Source: Macrotrachela quadricornifera (Eukaryota > Rotifera > Eurotatoria > Philodinida > Philodinidae). Taken from it: a stretch of DNA of 64,000 nt. Of this stretch, positions 22,905-35,473 are shown one piece after another. Every line of letters starts with the position of its first letter. Position 1 is the first letter of the stretch. The position numbers and the translations under genes were made by a program. The notes under the pieces are model-generated. The model was not told the DNA's origin. It searched no databases and worked only from the letters and a program-made list of their open reading frames with translations. The stretch covers positions 1,005,985 to 1,069,984 of the forward strand of contig JAJEKB010021158.1 in assembly GCA_022393335.1 (NCBI GenBank), in the 5' to 3' direction.

Positions 22905-25800
22905 TAAAAAATCGAAGAAAAAGAATTCAACAACTCACATTTAATAGTTTTTACTTTCTGTTTCTTTCTTTTCATTTCATTATCGGAAGTTGATACCGAT
23001 TTTCGTTTTTGTTCATACCGACGTTTTTGTCTTGTAGGCTCGTAATCATCATCAACATCAATAAGTAATTTAGTTCGAGTGTAACGACGTTTACTTCCAT
23101 AATCATTCTATGATTCAAATACTTTTTCTATAACAAATTGACATCTTGTACTAAAAATAAATAAAACAAAAAAATATACTTTTCAACAGACCAATAAAGT
23201 ATTTACCTGCGTATATCATCAGTTAATAATGAACGAATATTCAGAAATACATCTAATGTATTAATCATTAATCGATCACGTCCATTTATTTGTATACGAT
23301 TTGCAGCTGAAAACCCTCGTTCACAGTCAGCAAAGTTAGATGCTGATAGTAAATAGATGGACAATAGTACTACAATATTTTTAAATTATCCAACAAAATG
23401 CTCATTTACAGTTTGCTTGTACAAAATAAAGGATTTCCAACAATATTTTCGTGTATGAGTTATTGAAGTTTTTAAATATTCAGCCAACGATATTTTAATT
23501 AATTCCCATTCAACTTGTACTATAGTTTTATCAAATGATGGTAAATTTTTATATTTTTCTCGAAGATAATTTAATGTTTTTCGTCCATATTCTAGTTGAT
23601 CAACAATTTCTTTATAAGCCATAAGGTAATTCGAATCGAATAATATTGATAAGTTTTCACGTAAAGGACGTTTTACAAAACGATGATCTAGTTCTTGAAA
23701 CAATCTTCCAATATAATCACAACATTTCTGAGATTATTTTTTTCAATCAGCCGGTTTGATCTTAAATAGACCATAAAAATGCTTCTTCGTTTCTCAAATA
23801 TAATTCGATAACGATGGATTCCATATCAGTGGTACTTCTTCAATCCATTTTCATAAGATTTGCTTCTTTTCATAAATTAGTTTCATCAATTCCAAGTATG
23901 AAAAATCATCATCTTGTAGTACTTTTGTTACTGGTACTGAACAACAGAAGAAAAAAAAATTCGTTCAATGTAATTAAATAAAAAATCGTCAAGTAATAAT
24001 TGTTTTCGTAGTTCACTGACAATCTCACGATCTGTTTTGGAGCGCGTCCGCTCTGGTGATATTTCTTCAAGTACTGTAAACAATGCTTGTGAATCTAAAG
24101 AGTAAAAGTTAAGTAACATAAATCTCACTGAAAACAATTATGCTTTGATTTACTCGGTTGAATATTCTCTATAATTGATTTAATACTATCGCGAATACAA
24201 GACCATTGTATATTAAATAGACGCTTAAGTTGAAGTTCTAGTTGTGCCAAAAATCATTGCCAGTTTTTAAGTTTTGCTTGACGATCTGAGCTACGCGAGA
24301 AGTAATTATATATTTTACTAATGTACGATTCTAATTTAGAAACTGATGAATTTATTGGTCCCAATTTATTGTCGTCTAAAATGAAAAGAAATATTTTAGT
24401 ATCACATACTCTTTGTTTCGAAAATTATTAAAATGTCTTACCAGTAAGAGTATAAGCGGCTTGATTACCAACAAGAGAAAACGTATGAGCTGCATATGGA
24501 CTACCACCTATCCATACAGCGTTCAATTTTTGACGCAATTTCTCAATGATATCGTTATGAACTCCTGAAGAAAAGCAAATAAAGAAAAATAAAAAGCAAT
24601 TATTCTAATTTATTATCAAAAAAAAAGAGAAAACGATTTTACTCACCCGTAAATGTATTTGCATTATCTGATGAGAACCAGCAAATATTTTTAGGATTTA
24701 TATCATCTTTCCTCCACATCAAACTAATAAAATCAATTTTATTGTGAGCTGTACCGTCATCCACGACATCAAGTAAACAATAATATGATGTTTTGGGCTC
24801 GAAATTGTCCAAGTATCTAACATCTACAATTAAACTTTTTGAGTAGTCCTAGATTTAAATTTATCCATCATCAAACCTAAATAAAAAGGATACGAATCAA
24901 TTGTTCATGTAGAAAATGTTGCATACGTACTGGTAGTACTGGTTTTTATTATATTTTTTCTATCAATTCTTCATGAAGATATTGACTTACATTTTGGAGA
25001 AAAGATAAAGCAGTATAAGCATCTCTGTAAGGCACACCACTTACTTCAGCAGGTAGCAATTGTACACTAGGTTTTTTCAGTAACAAGCACAATGAACTAA
25101 AACTGTTTAATGATTGATCCATCTTGCAAATATGAATAGACGAAATGATTAAATTTTCAATAGCTTCTTGATGTTTTGATCATTATTTTGATCGAGTGTC
25201 AACGCATCGTAGTGGTAATTTTGAAGTAGCTTAAAGCTCCAGTTTACCATAGACTCTCTTGACCTATAAAGATGAAACTTTTTTTAATTAAGTTGTAAAA
25301 AATAATCTTAGCTCGCTTACCATTACTGTTTCTTGTCCTTGTGGATTTCTCGTATAAACGACAACGCATTGATGTATTATCTGTTGAGTATAACTAACAA
25401 ATAAATCAAATTCACATGTCTTGTACATAACTTCTTCCTTTTTTTCTCAATTTTTTTAACGTCTTGCTGAATATCGTGTACGTTTAGGTGTTGATTCAGT
25501 TGTTATAACTTTTTTCACAGATATTAAAATAATATTATTTCGATCTGTCAATGTTCTGGAAGACGGGATTGATGATAGTGATGAATTATTATCAATTATC
25601 TTGATTTCTATCTCGTTAACATTATCTTCAAGTAACACGCATTTTTCAGGTGAAACTACTATATCATTCGAAAGTATTTGGTTGCTATTGTTATTGGAAT
25701 TTTTTTTGGATTGATCGAATGATGATCCCGTAGATTGAATTAAAAATTTTTCTATAGACGTTGTTTGAGAGTGTCTGGATGACTGTTCTTTATAAATTAT
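22905..25800 (-). pseudogene. hAT-superfamily transposase-like gene, intron-bearing and broken
   Basis: Minus-strand pieces in order give a hAT-like transposase: a Ser/Thr-rich N-terminus (HSQTTSIEKFLIQSTG), the segment KTCEFDLFVSYTQQIIHQCV, a catalytic-core part (SYYCLLDVVDDGTAHNKIDF, then FSSDNANTFTG), a continuation GVHNDIIEKLRQKLNAVW and GGSPYAAHTFSLVGNQAAY, the pieces at 24137-23928 and 23703-23386, and a dimerisation-type end SNFADCERGFSAANRIQING with RDRLMINTLDVFLNIRSLL. A basic tail (TRQKRRYEQKRKS) follows. The exons are joined by GT-AG microintrons, for example between FTG and VHND. An in-frame TGA at 24254-24256 (after LKNWQ) and frame changes mark it as dead. No hAT termini or 8-bp target duplication were found, so it may be a domesticated or host-captured copy that later decayed. 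Confidence 0.7.
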
Positions 25801-27286
25801 ATAGAATAAAAAAAAGTAAGAAAAGACTATTTGCTTAAATCAAAGACCATAATAAATACGAATATTCATTGTAAAGATGAAACAACCAATATAGATTAAT
25901 ATATGAAACAAAGTGAAAAATGTTATAATAGAGTGCGACACGTGCATTCTCTTTTTTCAAGTGGAGTGCAAAATAGCGTGCAAATCAAAATAAGTCTGTG
26001 GCACATTCATTTTGATTTTCCTTGATGCATTCATCATCCAGAACAATGGATTTATTCTCATAGACTTTAATTTAACATTCGTCTTGTTCAGTACTCTATT
26101 TTTGCAGATCACCAATTATTTGTTTGAAAATTTTAATCATATCAAAACTTTTCAAATCATATCTAATTTGAGTACAATTTGATTGTAAGCGATGAAAATC
26201 TGTTTTATTCTCTTAATAGGCATGCAATAAGATATTACTAAAAGAAAAAAGTCGCATGGATATATTTATTGTCATGCATGATTGATCGTTTAGTATGAGA
26301 GTCACACCATCATATACATACATTTTTTTTGGCCTTCTCATTTTTATAATTTACAATATATGATTAGTTGAATAATAGAACAAATAGTTAATGAGTATAA
26401 AAATTTTCATCTAATATAAGATAAAATTTCAAACATAAATAAAACATATCTTATTAAGTTATGAAATCATCATCAATGATAAATAAAAACAAAATTCATC
26501 TTTTAAATATTAATGTTAAATAAAGGTTCTAATTATAAATTATTTTTTGAATTTATTTGATGTAAATAGAATGTTATATAAAGGAAACTTTTTGAATTGA
26601 TTATATTTGTATTAAGTGAAGAACACTGTCGATTCAATAATCAGTAGATATATTATCATTGAGAAAAAAATATTAGAATTTACCTTGAAACTCTTATCTA
26701 ACTTTATTATTATTATTCAAGAATGTTTTTTTGTCCTTCAATGGCAAAGCATAATAATAGAAATAATTATCACAGAATATATCGATATATCTTTTACATA
26801 AACATGGATAATACATATCTGAATGCATTTCTACTTTATGGAAAAAATAGAAATTAATGCCCATTTCAAAGATAAATGGCCGCGATCATCTATTGAATAA
26901 CTCCATAAAGCAATCACGAAAAGTATAATTTTAGCATACTCTTCTTTCGTCGTTTTCCACATAGAAAAGTACTGCATACTTGCAAAAAAGGTCTTATTCT
27001 TTAGTATTATTGAGGTTGAGTTCATCGTCACCCATAAATCCTAAGTATTATTTTCTTTTCAAATATTTTATTTATTTGTTAAATAATTATTTTCCTTTAT
27101 TTTAGATCAAATGCAGCATCACAATAAATAGCAAGTGTTATATTTCTTTAAAATTTTTTTTAAAATTTAGGTAGATTTTATTGCTCAAAAAAAATCGTAA
27201 GTGCTATTAAATTTTAAACTTATTTAAGTATTTATGTATAATTAATTTTGTTTTATTTCAGGCGAAATAAACTATTAAAATAAGTC
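25801..27286. other. Gene-free AT-rich stretch
   Basis: Short ORFs at 26616-26801 and 26831-27031 are low-complexity and unsupported. It ends at the terminal inverted repeat of the element at 27287. Confidence 0.35.
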
Positions 27287-30200
27287 AGGTGCACCCAAAG
27301 CAAATATAAAGTAGAAAAATTTTTATTTTATTTTTATACATCATTCGATAGAGAGTTTCAACACGATCAAGAATATGTGTGTCTTGCGTTTTCCTGAACC
27401 TTTTTTTCGATCGAAAAATTGAAAAAATTGCAAAGATATCAGAAATAAATAATTTCGCAATTTTTCATAGATTCCTTTTTTTAAATATGTTAGGAGATAG
27501 AATCTTCTAACTTAGTTTTTTTGATAACTCATGGAAAATTGAATCAGAAACTGGTCTCAAACCATTTTTAGGCAAAAGTATTGAGTCACAAAATGGTTTC
27601 CCAATACCGATGCTCAAAAATCGGATCTTAATTTTGCAAGTCTATCGGAAGTTTTTCTAGATATGTTGGAGCCGATATTTTCACATGGTTAGATTCGTAG
27701 CTTTAAATTTATGAAGAGCTTTTTCAAATATTCCTTTTCGTTGCTGAGGAAAGTCAATTTTAATGAGAACATCTCAAAATCGCCTAGGTGAGTTTTGGCT
27801 GAAAAATGGACTGTTTTTTATAAAAGTTCCTTTTTCTTTGTATTCCTCTGAATCAACTGTAGATCTATCTACTCCAAGCGTTTTTAATCGCTCTCTATGT
27901 AATCGTTCTATCTCTCTCTTCAGTACTATCTTTTCCAGGTCTTTATTATCACTTTCTCGTGTGATGGTATGATCCTATATATAGCGGGGTGATTTATTGA
28001 ATAAAACACACGCTAAACAACGTGTTACAAATTAATACTTGCATTATTCATTATTATTTTTTATTATTAATCTTTTTTATGGCTACACCTTACTTCGTCT
28101 GAGGCGGAAGGTAACGTGGTAATATTTCTGATTTAATTGAGCTACGTAGAGCTAAATGTCCATAAAAATACCTTAGTGTATTAATTTATATGTCATTGAG
28201 ACATTTTGGAGTTTCTTGGAATGATTGTGACGGTTTCTTACGTGATATTGGATTGTTAAAAGCTCAAATGGCGCACAAATTGTCACAAATATTCATTTCT
28301 GATGATTTTAACGAATTTCAAGTTGAAAACCGTGACGGTAAACACAACACCGAATTTTATGATTTTTTCTCAGAAATATAAAATGATGTTAAACAATTTA
28401 CACTTGAAAGGGGTTCTCAAAAGTCTGACGATTTTACGGTCGTTAATTTAACAAATTTCATCGATGGAAAATATTACGAAATGACGGATTTAACAAAGAA
28501 TCCTGGTGATATTTTAATTCGATCAATTTCTTCGTCTCGTTTGGATTTACACCGTTGGGAGGGCTCGATTCAAAGAGAACTCCCAACGGCCGTACTTCGA
28601 AGACCATGAACATTTAGATGTTATCGAACATCGTCAACAATTCATCGACTATTTTCTGGATCGAAAAGATTATTATTATCAAGTTTCTAATAATGAGAAG
28701 CCTGTTTGGACACTGCTAACTCAAGAACCGCCATGCATTTTACTCTGTAAATGGTGTTTTCGAAATTGATTATGAAAGTCATAGTTTATTATATATCTAA
28801 CTTCAGTCCATGATGAAAGTACTTTTCGTTCGGGTGAAGCGTCTGCAAAGCGATGGTGTTTTGGAGAAGAAGCTCCATTTCATTCAAAAGGAAATGGTCG
28901 ATCGAACATGATCAGTGACTTCTTGGTACAACATCCCTCAGGGCCCATTGTTCAGTTTTTCTAAAACTGAATGTCACAAGGCTCTAGTTAAATATCCTGA
29001 AATGAGTGATTCGTCTAATGCGCTTGTGCGAATAAATAATTTCTCTTTCTTTTCTCACCATGTTCTAGTTAGCAAATGATACTGGTATTACCTACGTCAA
29101 TAGAACTGCTACAGGTTCAGTTAATGTCGGTCAAGATAGTTACTTTGATAATTTTACAATACTAGAACAAGTTGAACGATTATTCCAGTTATCAGAATTT
29201 ATAGAAGAATATAAAGATCATGTAACTGAATGTGTTGTTGATAATGCAAGGACGCACCCAGCAAAGTCATATAGTTTATTGGATTTCGGAAAGTCAATTG
29301 GAACGCGTTGTTCGGTGGATAAAATTGACTATACAGACGCAGCAGGACAAAAACAAATCTTAAACTGTTATTTTCAAGGTGGACCAAATCATAGAATGAG
29401 TAAAGGGATTCTGTATCTCGCTAAAGAATTATAAATAACAGTACCATCAAAATTAAACTGGAGAATTTACGAGCAGTATTGTCTGATCATCCAGCATTTA
29501 AAACGATGACCTTTTTTACTCTAGTAAATCTTCTTAAACCGCTGATATATTATACTATTTACAGGTTTCTCGACTAGAACAATTTGGTGAGAAAATATGG
29601 TGTTACAATAAAGTTTTGTCCTAAGTTTCACTGCGAACTGAATGGTATTGAAGGTCTATGGTGTTCACAGAAAATGTATGTTTGCCGAAAAACTGATCAA
29701 ACATTTAATACAATGCTCAAGCTCATTCCTGAATCACGTGAAAATTTTCGAGATAAAGAAATTCACTTGAAATTACTTTGAAGATTCCGGAAATGTTTAT
29801 TGGCTTGTAGAAATGGTCAGTCGTATGCGGAACTAATGAAGATGTTCTTTGGCACTAAATGTGAAGGGACAGTTAAAAGTCATACACGTATTAGCAACAG
29901 CAACTTAAACATTTAGTTTATAATTTAAAAATTATGATGTTTTCTTATTGTTTTCATGCACGATTTCCATTGGGACTATATTCGAATAAATACATCAGTA
30001 GACGATTTAACGAACAGACAATATTTTGTTTTTACCTCAGTTGCATCGACATAATCCGAAACTCAATAAACTACCCCGATCTTAGCTGAAATACCTTCCA
30101 GAAATCCCTTTATAGACCTCCAAAGTATGTCTGTTAGATTGAGCATCAATTTTAACCTATTTAAGTATATTTTGACTATCTTAGGAGAGAGCAGGAAAAA

Positions 30201-30714
30201 GTAATAAAAAGCCACCTAGGTGATTTTGAGATGTTCTCAGTAAAATTGACTTTCCTCAGCAACGAAAAGGAATATTTGAAAAAGCTCTTCATAAATTTGA
30301 AGCTACGAATCTAACCATGTGAAAATATCGGCTCCAACATATCTAGAAAAACTTCCGATAGACTTACAAAATTAAGATCCGATTTTTGAGCATCGGTTTT
30401 GGGAAACTATTTTGTGACTCAATGCTTTTGCCTAAAAATGGTTTGAGACCAGTTTCTGATTCAATTTTCCATGAGTTATCAGAAAAACTAAGTTAGAAGA
30501 TTCTATCTCCTAACATATTTTAAAAAAGGAATCTATGAAAAATTACGAAATTATTTATTTCTGATATCTTTGCAATTTTTTCAATTTTTCGATCGAAAAA
30601 AAGGTTCAGGAAAACGCAAGACACACATATTTTTGACCGCGCTGAAATTCTCTATCGAATGATGTATAAAAATCAAAAAAAATATTTCACTTTAAGTTTG
30701 ATTTCCGTGCACCT
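27287..30714 (+). mobile_element. IS630/Tc1-type DNA transposon with about 500-bp terminal inverted repeats
   Basis: The ends are AGGTGCAC (27287) and GTGCACCT (to 30714). From there inward about 490-500 bases of each end (to about 27785 and from about 30210) are inverted copies of each other, for example TATGTTAGGAGATAGAATC on the left and its complement on the right; indels and substitutions are few. The interior encodes a broken DDE transposase on the plus strand. The right flank begins TA, as expected for a TA target, but the left flank reads TC, so the target duplication is not confirmed. The length is about 3.4 kb. The element is defective, though its inverted repeats are well preserved. 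Confidence 0.85.
28060..29915 (+). pseudogene. DDE transposase (IS630/Tc1-like superfamily), degenerate
   Basis: Pieces on the plus strand include YMSLRHFGVSWNDCDGFLRD with IGLLKAQMAHKLSQIF (28190 onward), FIDYFLDRKDYYYQVS (about 28640), then the three acidic blocks: HDESTFRSGEASAKRW with FHSKGNGRSNMISDFL (first Asp, about 28813), CVVDNARTHPAKSYSL (second Asp, about 29230) and FHCELNGIEGLWCSQKMYV (Glu, about 29640). This is followed by DQTFNTMLKLIPESREN, and the frame ends near FFGTKCEGTVKSHTR. Several stops and frame shifts separate the blocks; some gaps look like short introns. The spacing and motifs fit a D-D-E transposase acting on the flanking inverted repeats; it cannot be active as it stands. 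Confidence 0.8.
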
Positions 30715-31369
30715 TAAAAGAATATATTAAAAAATTGAACATTATTGGATTTATTTCTATATATATAACATTTGATTTAATAGGATAATAAAGTGTGCTT
30801 AGTTTTATTAGCAATATGTTTTAGTCTTTTTTGTGTACTTAAAAAGTGAGTACACGCTAGAATCGGTATGTTTGTCCGACCATTTACACGATAACTCTTC
30901 ACAATTACATTCGATTGAGTTGAAATTTTGTGCACCGAATTGTCTCATCAATATATGTCGGTCGAGAGAAGAAGATGAGAAGGATCCGTCAAGAAATGGC
31001 TGAGTTAGAGAAAGAATTGTCATTATTGACCAGACCATGCATGAGAGGGATACAAAGATTTTTTCAAAAAAAAAATATTCTTCTAGGAATTATTTACAAA
31101 ATATATAAATTGACTCAATTTTTAACGTTGTTTCTGAATATGATATTAGTTTTGAATCAAATCGTAGTTTTTTAAGTGAAAGTTGCCTAAATATGTCTCG
31201 GGTGACTAGCGGTTTTGGTGTGTTGTAGATGCATGATTTTGTCGCTACTAAAAGGAGTTATCAAATGAAAAATATCTGAAGTCGATAGCTATTAATATTG
31301 GTGGATTATTATGAAAATACTGCTGCCTTTGTCTATCATACATCTATCATAGATCCATGAGGTTACCTA
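30715..31369. other. Gene-free stretch with a doubtful ORF
   Basis: ORFs on both strands overlap at 30808-31175. The plus-strand one contains a heptad-like segment REKKMRRIRQEMAELEKELS, which could be a coiled-coil remnant, but it has no other support. Confidence 0.3.
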
Positions 31370-31740
31370 TGATCATTATCTCGCTAGATACAAATCCAAA
31401 TCCATTCTGAAATAATTCCTCCTACCAAGTTTTCTAAGCTGAGCATGAATCTTAACTCGATTTCTATGATTTCTAAAAATATAATATCAGTCTGGAAGTT
31501 GAGTCACTGATCACTCGATAGGGCCACCTACAGTGCCGTCCATGCTAACTTGGTTCTCAGGTTTCTTTATTCTTACAATTTAGTTGCAAAAGATGTGTCT
31601 TGATGAGATCTATGTCTTGTAGAAAAATAAGTCTAGGATATTGTGCACTAGGTGAGAAAAATCCAAAATATTATCTCTCCGAGTGTAATATTTCTTCGGG
31701 CTTACGCAGTTTTGGACTTCCAGCACTTCTTTTATCTCAT
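31370..31740. repeat. Dispersed repeat, copy A (partner about 43640-43990)
   Basis: GTCCATGCTAACTTGGTTCT, then GCAAAAGATGTGTCTTGATG and AGATCTATGTCTTGTAGAAA align with the corresponding tract at about 43800-43910 (GTCTATGCCAACTTAGTCTC, TCAAAAGATGTACTTTGATA). Flanking similarity (AAGCTGAGCA.GAATCT on the left) suggests about 350 bases in total. Both copies are strongly diverged and non-coding. Confidence 0.6.
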
Positions 31741-32356
31741 AACTTACTCACTTGAGTAGAATAAATTTGCAGACTAAACTGTTTTCTGTCCAACTGAGAT
31801 GTCCCAGAGCTCAAATGGCCAATCCGTTGACGAGATAAGGTTAAAATGTTGAGCATAGACTCAAGATAGCTAGTTTTTAGACAGTTCGATCAAAATCAAT
31901 TTGTTGTCAATTCTTTTTACTTTTTGAAGTACACATAACACTCGGATTTGAATTCGAGATTTTCATATTCATTTTTTCTAAATATATTCTTTTATGATGA
32001 TACATTTATACTTAGAAGATTGATATTGACTATGATAGGTTAAATTCCTGTTAATTCTAAGAAAGAAATATTATAAAATGTGATAATCAAAACTTTGATG
32101 AAATTTTACTATCAATTTAATCAGAAATTTTGAATATATCAAGATACTTAATTATATTAACAGATAAACAAATAGAAATTTTATTCAAAGTGATCTATGG
32201 CAAAAATACAAAATAAAAAAAAATGTACATATGAAATAATGTTCAGTGATGATGATTAATATCAAGTGTTGATTTTTATTTGTAAAACATTTTCTAGAAA
32301 GAAAAAAAGATTGATCATTTATTATTTAAATACAATACTTCTGTAAGATACTTCTA
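31741..32356. other. Gene-free spacer
   Basis: No supported feature. It is the 3' flank of the minus-strand Cys-rich peptide gene; AAATAAAAAA tracts near 32212-32222 could serve for polyadenylation. Confidence 0.3.
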
Positions 32357-32548
32357 TTAATTTGTACATTTAATACGAACATAAGTACACACAGGACAGC
32401 AAACAGAAACACAACCATCACAACAAATAATATTAACAGGAGCATTACAATTAACAGCAGAACAATATTGTGGAATACTTGAAACCTTCGATATATACAT
32501 TATTGACACTAACAATATAAACATGATCAATAAAAACATATGCGCCAT
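32357..32548 (-). CDS. Small secreted cysteine-rich peptide
   Basis: The first ATG on the minus strand is at 32548 and gives 63 residues. Residues 1-24 (MAHMFLLIMFILLVSIMYIS, then KVSS) form a strong signal peptide. The mature part, about 39 residues, holds nine cysteines: single Cys in PQYCSAVNC, then pairs in IICCDGCVSVCCPVC, and a last one in RIKCTN. An odd number of Cys suggests either one free thiol, a dimer, or metal binding. Upstream on the same strand a TATATATATAAAGG tract about 110 bases away is a plausible TATA box. I recognise no family; antimicrobial, structural or metal-binding roles are all conceivable. The signal peptide plus Cys pattern argues strongly that it is real. Confidence 0.6.
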   Translation of the reverse strand: MAHMFLLIMFILLVSIMYISKVSSIPQYCSAVNCNAPVNIICCDGCVSVCCPVCTYVRIKCTN

Positions 32549-34845
32549 TTTCAATATTATCGTTTATTGCTGCTCGATACTTGAATAAAGGTTTTATAGA
32601 AAAATATTATCTCGTGTTACACTTGTAGTTTTTATAATTATAATTCACCTTTATATATATGTCGATTTTCGAGAGAGAAAGAGAGAGAGAGAGAGAAACA
32701 AATTTTGTATTCTCTCATCTAGAGAAAGAAAAAAAAAAACAATATTTAGATTTTTCTTCTGTACAGAGAATGAGACATATAATGTTTTACTTGTAGACAG
32801 GTGTGTATATTATCAATATTATAAAGAAAATTGTCTGAATATTGTGATAATAGTTTATTGACGCACTTTATAAAAGCTTTAACCGTAGATATATTCAAAT
32901 CATCATTTATTTTTAGCCTTTTTTTTATATTTGTTTGTAATTATCAAAAATAAAATATCATCTTATTCAACAAGTATGCATCTATCATAATGATTTACTC
33001 AAAGACATCTATTTATACCGTACAAATCGACAAATATCTATTTTACATATGTAAGAGAAAAGATCGAGGAAGACAAGAAAACTAAACGAAGATAAAAACT
33101 ATATTAATTGTTCAGAAGAAAGTAATATTGAAAAATATATATGGTAAAACATATAAAATAATAATGAGGCACACTATAATGATCAAAGTGTAACTCATCT
33201 CTAACAAAGCAAATAAGATTCATGCACCTATATTTAGATTCCACGATGAAATTGTCTGTACATCAATAGAATAGATATACGTCAATCATATATTTATCTA
33301 TTTTGAGTGTGCACAAAAATAATGGATGAAAGAAAGAAAGAATGCACACATTATAATCAAAAATAATGAGAGAAAGAATGAATAGATATTCCCTAGACTC
33401 TAAGTATAGGTTATAGAAACAGGAATTCATCTTACTGCATGTATCGCTTTTGTCGGTAAGAAGGCACAAACCACCATTTTTTTGGTACAAATGACAACGT
33501 AACTATAGGACAAATCAACTCGCAACTATGGCACAATATTATCATTCGTATATGATATAATGCGATGATGCGCGGGTGGTTTATCACCATGATCAATGAA
33601 TGTGATAATTTGTCGAAAAATTCATTTGAAATCTCTATACATTGTTATGATCACCATCGCGATGATAGTGGTTTCGAAATCTTTTCCATTTGTCAAATCT
33701 TACATCCTTCAATCATAAACAATTATAATCCAAACAAAAGTTTTCTTTTACAATACTCAGAAAATCTTTTATTTTATTTGTGTACAACAACAGAATGATC
33801 TATAACTGTGTAAATTAGTAATACTTAAAAATATGTAAACATATATTTTCTATCTAATAGTATATAATATAATAGCTTATCATTTGAGAGAGCCTTTTTA
33901 TGAAAAGAAAAAAACATTAAGAAAGTATATTTAAAGAGGAAAGATGCTCGATTAATAATAATATTTTCTATTTAACGTATGAAATAATTAGTTTCGTTGA
34001 AAGTCGTCTTTATTTTCGATTTTTCATTCTGAACAACATCACTAACTAAAGCCTAAAATACAAAGTAGGTATAATACAATCAACAAGCATTTCTCGCGAG
34101 CATACCTACAGTGATCAAATACCTTTTACTAAAGATATAATAAAATTCTATCCATTTAATTCAATAATAATATAGAAATCTTTTTTTTTGTACTTGTGCA
34201 AAACGCAAGAAAACATCAGCAGTATTGATATCCTTGTCGAAATCAAATCATTCTTCTAATTTTAGACTGTTTATACAACTGATAAGGTTAAAACGAAAAA
34301 AGGAATTTAATTTTTGTGAAAAATAATATTTAAGAAACATATAAATATATTGTATTATTAATATTAGTTAATAATGGATGTACTATACCGGGACTAAAAA
34401 CAAGATTAAATTATTTTTTTAAAACCCAAATGGGAAAATTTTTTAAAAAGTGAAAATATGATTGAAAACAGCAAAACAAAATTTTTATTTGTTCGGAAAT
34501 ATATATGGATCACTTATAGTTACTATTAGTAATAATATCATTAAATAATTACTCTCTTATTTCAGAATAAAGCAGAAAATGAAATTCTTTAGAGATATCC
34601 TTCCTGTAGTTATTCTTGATGCATTTACAAGTATATTTGCTTGAGCCACAATATTTTCTGTGGTTGGTTAAATCACACATATATGTTGTGATCAAATTTG
34701 GAATTTCGGTTTTGTCCAATCAAAGTTAGAATATATTGAAGAGAAAATATAATCAACGGAATAATTAAAATTTAAGTATTATATCTATTCTTTATTTAAC
34801 GATTTTTTTCCTATGTACTCTACAAATCAAAAATACTCAGATCTA
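32549..34845. other. Gene-free AT-rich stretch with a GA microsatellite
   Basis: 32668-32697 is a (GA)n tract just upstream of the Cys-rich peptide promoter region. ORFs at 33263-33490 and 33565-33798 lack features. I see no RNA gene. Confidence 0.35.
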
Positions 34846-35111
34846 TTAGCATATATTTTTACAGCCACCACGTTTTGAATGACGTTTTGTTGAGCAAAAT
34901 ACTCCTATTTTTTTGCATGGACATTGTCTTATATTGCACTTGTCTTTGCAATCGCGAGTACGACCAGTTATTGATGCATGTGCATATAATTTACATGCTT
35001 CACTAAATGTAATATTATCTAAATCATCCAGAACAAGTTGCTTCAATTCTTCCGAACAAGCCATTTTCAAATCGACAAGATGTTCAGGTGCATACAGATA
35101 AAACCAAATAA
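34846..35111 (-). pseudogene. Fragment with a CXC-like Cys-rich motif, transposon-associated type
   Basis: From ATG at 35064 the frame gives 72 residues: FSEACKLYAHASITGRTRD, then CKDKCNIRQCPCKKIGVFC and STKRHSKRGGCKN. The pattern C-x3-C-x4-C-P-C-K-K-x4-F-C resembles the Cys-rich (CXC/tesmin-like) tail often found at the C-terminus of integrase- or transposase-derived proteins. The frame stays open upstream (DLLIWFYLYAPEHLVDLK) to a stop near 35120, so this is the end of a longer protein whose body is missing. Probably a mobile-element remnant. Confidence 0.45.
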
Positions 35112-35473
35112 GTAGGTCATATTATAACATTTATTAAGATCACTACAGATGTACTTTTTTCTATTTGTTTTTCATCATACTCACTATTGCTAAAGTACGT
35201 GCTTCTAATATTTTCTCTCCGATCAAATTTTAATTTTGACTGGATAAACTGAAATTTCAATTTTGATCACAACATATATCATTATAAACAAGACATTTCA
35301 TTATTTATCCATGCAACAATCTATTGAATGTTAAGTGCTTTATAAAATTGCCAATAACGATTGCAGAACTTTTGGTCAGACCTAAGTATTTTTCAACAAT
35401 AATGACAGAAAATGATTAAAATGTTCTTGTTACTATTGTTGTCTATGATCATTAAATATTCGATCAAATGTGT

